A stretch of 64,000 nt of DNA from Alphaproteobacteria bacterium (GTDB lineage: Bacteria > Pseudomonadota > Alphaproteobacteria > CACIAM-22H2), in NCBI GenBank assembly GCA_016793165.1, contig JAEULA010000116.1, forward strand, positions 54,037 through 118,036. The letters are read 5' to 3'. A model generated the notes under the pieces. That model was given only the letters and a program-made list of their open reading frames with translations, was not told the DNA's origin and searched no databases. How positions within the stretch are numbered: position 1 is the first letter of the stretch; each line of letters opens with the position of its first letter. Below, piece after piece: positions 60,649-64,000 of the stretch. The position numbers were made by a program, and so were the translations under genes.

Positions 60649-61305
60649 ATGCCTTCGCGACGGATCCGCCTGCTTGCGATGCTCGCCCTCGCCACCGCCG
60701 CGTCGATGCCCCGGCCCGCCGCGGCGATCGTCGTGACGCTCGGCGAACAGGACTTCGCCGACGGGTCGACCGTCGCCACGATCCCCTACAACACTGCCTC
60801 CGCCGGCGAGCCGGCGCCATTCGGCGGCCTGATCGGCAACGACAACGACACCGATTTCGACGCGACCTGGACTTTCGTCTTTCCCGCCGCGGCCTATGCG
60901 AGCGCGACGCTGCGCTTCGGCATCGTCGACCACGATTCCGGCGATCCCGGCAGCCAGGTCGCGTCGTTCACCGTCGACGGCGTCGACCTGACGGCGGCGA
61001 TCGATGCGCTGTTCGAGGCCGATGCCGGCCACAACGGCGATCTCTTCGTCTACGACATCGCGCTCCCGGCCGCGGCGCTGCCCGGATTGAGCGACGGCGC
61101 CGCGAGCTTCACCCTCGTGCTTCAGGGCCCGACCTTCAGCACGCTCGGCGTGATGCTGCCGAACAACAGCGCCGGGCTGGACTTCTCGACGCTGACGCTC
61201 GCAGAGGACGCGACCGCCGTGCCGTCGCCCGGCACCGCGGCGCTGCTCGGCGCGGGGCTCCTCGCCGCCTGCGCGCGTCGCCGCGCCGGCTCAGCGCGGC
61301 GCTGA
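60649..61305 (+). CDS. PEP-CTERM-like exported protein
   Basis: A 218-residue protein with a signal peptide (about 1-27, ending AAA). The mature part is Asp- and Ala-rich (DSGDPGSQ, DADAGHNGD-like) and beta-strand-prone. It ends with the tail VPSPGTAALLGAGLLAACARRRA, a PEP-CTERM-type signal with VPSPG. It follows the metalloprotease gene by 15 bp and is probably its co-transcribed partner, perhaps a substrate or regulator (inference). Its last 15 bp overlap the convergent S9 peptidase gene. Confidence 0.8.
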   Translation: MPSRRIRLLAMLALATAASMPRPAAAIVVTLGEQDFADGSTVATIPYNTASAGEPAPFGGLIGNDNDTDFDATWTFVFPAAAYASATLRFGIVDHDSGDPGSQVASFTVDGVDLTAAIDALFEADAGHNGDLFVYDIALPAAALPGLSDGAASFTLVLQGPTFSTLGVMLPNNSAGLDFSTLTLAEDATAVPSPGTAALLGAGLLAACARRRAGSARR

Positions 61306-63384
61306 GGCCGCGGCCGCGTCTCCCGGCTCCGGCCAGCCGATCGCCTCGCGCAGGAAGGCGAGGCCGAGCGCGGTGAACAGCGCGCGCTCCCTGTTGTCCT
61401 TGCCGTAGCCGTGGCCGCCGGCGGCGGGCTCGTAGAGCTGGACGCGATGTCCGAGCGCCCGCAGTCGTGCCGCCATCTTGCGCGCATGCCCGGGATGGAC
61501 GCGATCGTCCCGCCGCGTCGTGGCGATCAGGATCGGCGGATAGGCCCGGCCGGGCTCGGCCAGGTGATAGGCCGAGATCCGCTGCAGGAACGCCCAATCC
61601 TCGGGCCGGTCGGGATCGCCGTACTCCGCGATCCAGCTCGCGCCCGCGAGCAGCTTCGAATAGCGGCGCATGTCGATCAGCGGGATCGTGCAGAACAGCG
61701 CGCCGAACTTCCCGGGGTGGCGCACCAGCATGTTGGCGATCAGCAGCCCGCCATTCGAGCCGCCCTCGGCGGCGATGCGCGCGGGCGTCGTCACGCCGCG
61801 CCGCACGAGGTCGGCGGCGACCGCGGCGAAGTCCTCGTGTGCCAGGAACTTGCCCTCGCGCCGCCCCGCCTCGTGCCAGCGCGTTCCGAACTCGCCGCCG
61901 CCGCGGATATTGGCGATCACATGCGTGCCGCCGCGCTCGAGCCAGAGCTTGCCGATCGCCGAGCCGTAGCTCGGCCGCATCGCGATGGCGAAGCCGCCAT
62001 AGGCGGTGAGATGCACCGGCGCGTCGCCGCGCGCCGTGGCCGGGCCGATCTGCGTGTAGGGGATGCGCTCGCCGTCGACGCTCGTCGCCTGGTGCTGCGT
62101 GACGACGAGCCCCTGCGCAGCGAACACCGCCGAGGAACGCTTGAGGATCTCTGGGGCGGCAAGCGCGTCCGAAAGCAGCATCAGCGTCGGCGGCGTGAGC
62201 GGATCCTGCGCCGTGACGAGAAGCTCGCCCGCACCTTCGTCGGCCTCGATGTCGAGTCGACCGACATCGACCACGCCTTGCGGCGGAAGCTGCGTCAGCC
62301 GCTCGCGCCGCCACGGACCCGACGCGGCGGGGATGTGGCGCTCGAAGACGGGCAGCAGCTCGTCGAGGCTGGCGACGATCAACGTGCCCCGGTTCCAGAA
62401 GAACTCCTCGAGTGCCCGCCGCGGACCCGGTTCGTAGAGCGGCGCGAAGCCGCGATCGCCGGCGCGATATGCGCCGAGCGAGATGCCGAGCAGCGTATCC
62501 GCCGGCCAGGTGCGCTCGCCGATCGTCCAGTCGCTGCGCCGCTTCACCGCCAGCCAGTCGCCCTCGATCGCGACGCTGACATCCTCGGGCAGGTCCAGGC
62601 GCTCGCGTCTGCCGGCCGCGTCGCCCAACCAAAGGCGCTGCTCGAAAAAGCCGGGCTTCTCGGCGAACCACAGGCGCCCGCGATCGACGCGATCGACCCA
62701 GCCCCAGGCGCCCATCGCCGCGGGCGTCGTCTCGAACAGGACGGGCAGCCGCGCCGGATCGGCACCGCGTCGCCACAGGCGGATCGTGCGCGAATAGCCC
62801 GCGTCGGTCGTCATCTCCGGCCCACCGAACGCGCTCGACAGCAGCAGCGTGTCGCGATCGATCCAGTCGATGCCGCCCTTCGCCTCGGACAACTCGAAAC
62901 CGCCGGCGACGAACTCCCGCGCCGCGATGTCGAATTCGCGCAGCACGACCGCATCGCCGCCGCCACGCGAAAGCCGCAGTATCGCGCGGTCATGGTCGGG
63001 CGGCAGCGTCGACGCACCCTGCCAGATCCAATCCGCGCCTTCGCGCGCCGCCAGCGCATCGAGATCGAGCACCACATCCCAGTCGGGCTTCTCGGTCCGG
63101 AAGCTCGCGAGCGTCGTGCGCCGCCACAAGCCGCGCGGGTTCGCGGCGTCCTGCCAGAAGTTCCAGATCCACGACCCGCGCCGCGCGATGCTCGGCAGCT
63201 TGTCGGCCCTGTCGAGGATCGCCGCGAGCGCATCGCGATCCGCGAGCGTTGCCGGCCCGGCGTGGCGCGCCAGCGTCTCCGCGCTGCGGGCCTCGACCCA
63301 TGCGACCGCCCGCTCGCCCTCGATCTCCTCGAGCCAAAGAAACGGATCGTCGTCGGGCGTGGCGAGCGTGGGGCCTGGAATCAA
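61291..63384 (-). CDS. S9 family peptidase (prolyl oligopeptidase-like)
   Basis: A 697-residue protein. The N-terminal beta-propeller-like region starts DDDPFLWLEEIEGERAVAWVEARS, typical of S9A/S9-like enzymes. The catalytic domain has GGSNGG with the nucleophile serine near 545, DDRVHPGHARKMAARL and the His segment GGHGYGKDN near 660. No signal peptide is apparent. The start is a TTG at 63384 with GAGG five bases upstream; no better start codon precedes the conserved region. It converges on the PEP-CTERM operon with a 15-bp overlap. Expected to cleave short peptides. Confidence 0.9.
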   Translation of the reverse strand: MIPGPTLATPDDDPFLWLEEIEGERAVAWVEARSAETLARHAGPATLADRDALAAILDRADKLPSIARRGSWIWNFWQDAANPRGLWRRTTLASFRTEKPDWDVVLDLDALAAREGADWIWQGASTLPPDHDRAILRLSRGGGDAVVLREFDIAAREFVAGGFELSEAKGGIDWIDRDTLLLSSAFGGPEMTTDAGYSRTIRLWRRGADPARLPVLFETTPAAMGAWGWVDRVDRGRLWFAEKPGFFEQRLWLGDAAGRRERLDLPEDVSVAIEGDWLAVKRRSDWTIGERTWPADTLLGISLGAYRAGDRGFAPLYEPGPRRALEEFFWNRGTLIVASLDELLPVFERHIPAASGPWRRERLTQLPPQGVVDVGRLDIEADEGAGELLVTAQDPLTPPTLMLLSDALAAPEILKRSSAVFAAQGLVVTQHQATSVDGERIPYTQIGPATARGDAPVHLTAYGGFAIAMRPSYGSAIGKLWLERGGTHVIANIRGGGEFGTRWHEAGRREGKFLAHEDFAAVAADLVRRGVTTPARIAAEGGSNGGLLIANMLVRHPGKFGALFCTIPLIDMRRYSKLLAGASWIAEYGDPDRPEDWAFLQRISAYHLAEPGRAYPPILIATTRRDDRVHPGHARKMAARLRALGHRVQLYEPAAGGHGYGKDNRERALFTALGLAFLREAIGWPEPGDAAAASAPR

Positions 63385-63527
63385 GGGAGCCTCATGTTCC
63401 GGAAGCGGGGCCGTCGTTGCGGCGGCAGCGATCGCGAGGCTTTAACACGACGGCAGAGCGGCCGGCAGGCGGCCGGACGCGGGGCGCCGACGGCCGCCGC
63501 ATCGGGCAAGTGATCACGCCCGCGGCG

Positions 63528-64000
63528 TCACCGCTTCACCGCCGGGTCCCAGTGTTCGGCGATCTTGCCGTTCTCGATGCGGAACATGTCGAACCAGGTG
63601 GTCGTGTACTTCTTCGTGGCGTCGCTCGGCTCCGGGAGTTCACGCGCGAAGACGAGGGTGACGAGGTCGCCGTCGGCGAGGATCGCGACCAGCGGGGCCG
63701 CGACGCGCGGCTCGATCGGCTTGGGCTGGCGGATCTTCGAGAAGAAGCTCACGAAGGCGGCGCGGCCATCGGGGACGTTCGGGTTGTGCTGGATGTAGCT
63801 CTCGGCCATGTAGGTTTCGGCCTTGCTCATGTCGCGACCGACGAAGACCTCGCGCCAGAAATCGTAAACCAGCTTCTTGTTGGCGGCCTCTTTGGGATCG
63901 GCGCTCTTCAGCGCGTCGATCTGCTTCTCCGGCGAAAGCGCCGTGACCGGCACCTGCGCCGATGCCATGGACGGAAACGCCAGCGTCCCCAGGACGACCG
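63528..64000 (-). CDS. SnoaL/NTF2-like secreted protein, partial at right edge
   Basis: At least 157 residues are visible and the start lies beyond the window. The upstream part of the frame (VVLGTLAFPSMASAQ) is a signal peptide with an ASA cleavage site, so the ATG at 63968 is internal and not the start. The mature domain has NKKLVYDFWREVFVGRDMSKAETYMAESYIQHNPNVPDGRAAFVSFF, characteristic of SnoaL-like/NTF2 proteins, and ends FDMFRIENGKIAEHWDPA. It belongs to the polyketide-cyclase-like group of small alpha+beta barrels; most secreted members have no known substrate. Confidence 0.82.
   Translation of the reverse strand, partial: VVLGTLAFPSMASAQVPVTALSPEKQIDALKSADPKEAANKKLVYDFWREVFVGRDMSKAETYMAESYIQHNPNVPDGRAAFVSFFSKIRQPKPIEPRVAAPLVAILADGDLVTLVFARELPEPSDATKKYTTTWFDMFRIENGKIAEHWDPAVKR

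Noticed and set aside
1..64000. tRNA, rRNA, CRISPR array, insertion sequence or prophage genes
   Set aside because: No cloverleaf-like T-loop contexts, direct-repeat arrays, transposase or integrase motifs were seen by eye. A tRNAscan or repeat search would settle this.

Overview
The window is GC-rich throughout and almost fully coding. It looks like part of a chromosome of a free-living alphaproteobacterium, probably from the Rhodospirillales/Hyphomicrobiales range (inference). The main marker is a gcrA cell-cycle regulator, which is essentially confined to that class. Supporting signs are four secreted proteins with the alphaproteobacterial VPxPA form of the PEP-CTERM sorting tail and the abundance of ABC importers, amidohydrolases, M20 peptidases and PLP enzymes. 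I found no rRNA, tRNA, insertion sequence, integrase or CRISPR array.

Layout. 1-4851: a leftward operon (class III aminotransferase, M81 peptidase, family 5 binding protein cut by the left edge) diverging from an IclR regulator, with a 14-bp perfect palindrome over the regulator's start codon. 4933-9023: a small unknown protein, an unusual class IV aminotransferase-like protein and a trimethylamine-dehydrogenase-family demethylase. 9070-13764: choline sulfatase (betC) diverging from a complete polar amino-acid-type ABC importer. 14204-15575: a small secreted protein, then a lectin-like PEP-CTERM protein behind a sigma-54-type promoter. 15667-21728: a sugar-type ABC importer split across a divergon; its ATPase and a class II aldolase run left, its binding protein, two permeases and a DUF1349 protein run right. 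21748-27810: a tightly overlapped operon (HerA-like ATPase, TPR glycosyltransferase, secreted protein), gcrA, a DUF882 Zn peptidase and corA. 27826-33877: a SWIM/SNF2 helicase, a second sigma-54-type PEP-CTERM gene and an MFS transporter. 33977-39438: two related membrane histidine kinases around an OsmC-like gene. 39575-45284: a glutathione transferase, a broken catalase remnant, an M20 hydrolase with a binding protein, and an amidohydrolase. 45303-48544: a cobalamin riboswitch in front of a BtuFCD/FecBCD-like importer. 48584-58772: a DMT exporter, a secreted hydrolase pair, an adenylation-ACP-acyltransferase fusion, an SGNH hydrolase, an AmaB-type amidohydrolase, a GNAT, an esterase and a threonine aldolase. 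58897-61305: a PEP-CTERM metalloprotease with a second PEP-CTERM protein. 61291-64000: an S9 oligopeptidase and a secreted SnoaL-like protein cut by the right edge.

How it fits together. The window is mostly a nutrient-scavenging region: five ABC import systems or parts of them sit beside hydrolases and demethylases for small nitrogen- and sulfur-containing solutes. The second theme is PEP-CTERM surface or exported proteins. Two of the four have matching sigma-54-like -24/-12 elements exactly 44 nt upstream of their start codons, which points to a shared regulon. The exosortase that would process them is not in this window. Several proteins lack residues normally essential to their families (class IV aminotransferase, TMADH-family demethylase, M20 hydrolase, OsmC), and these are listed as separate findings.
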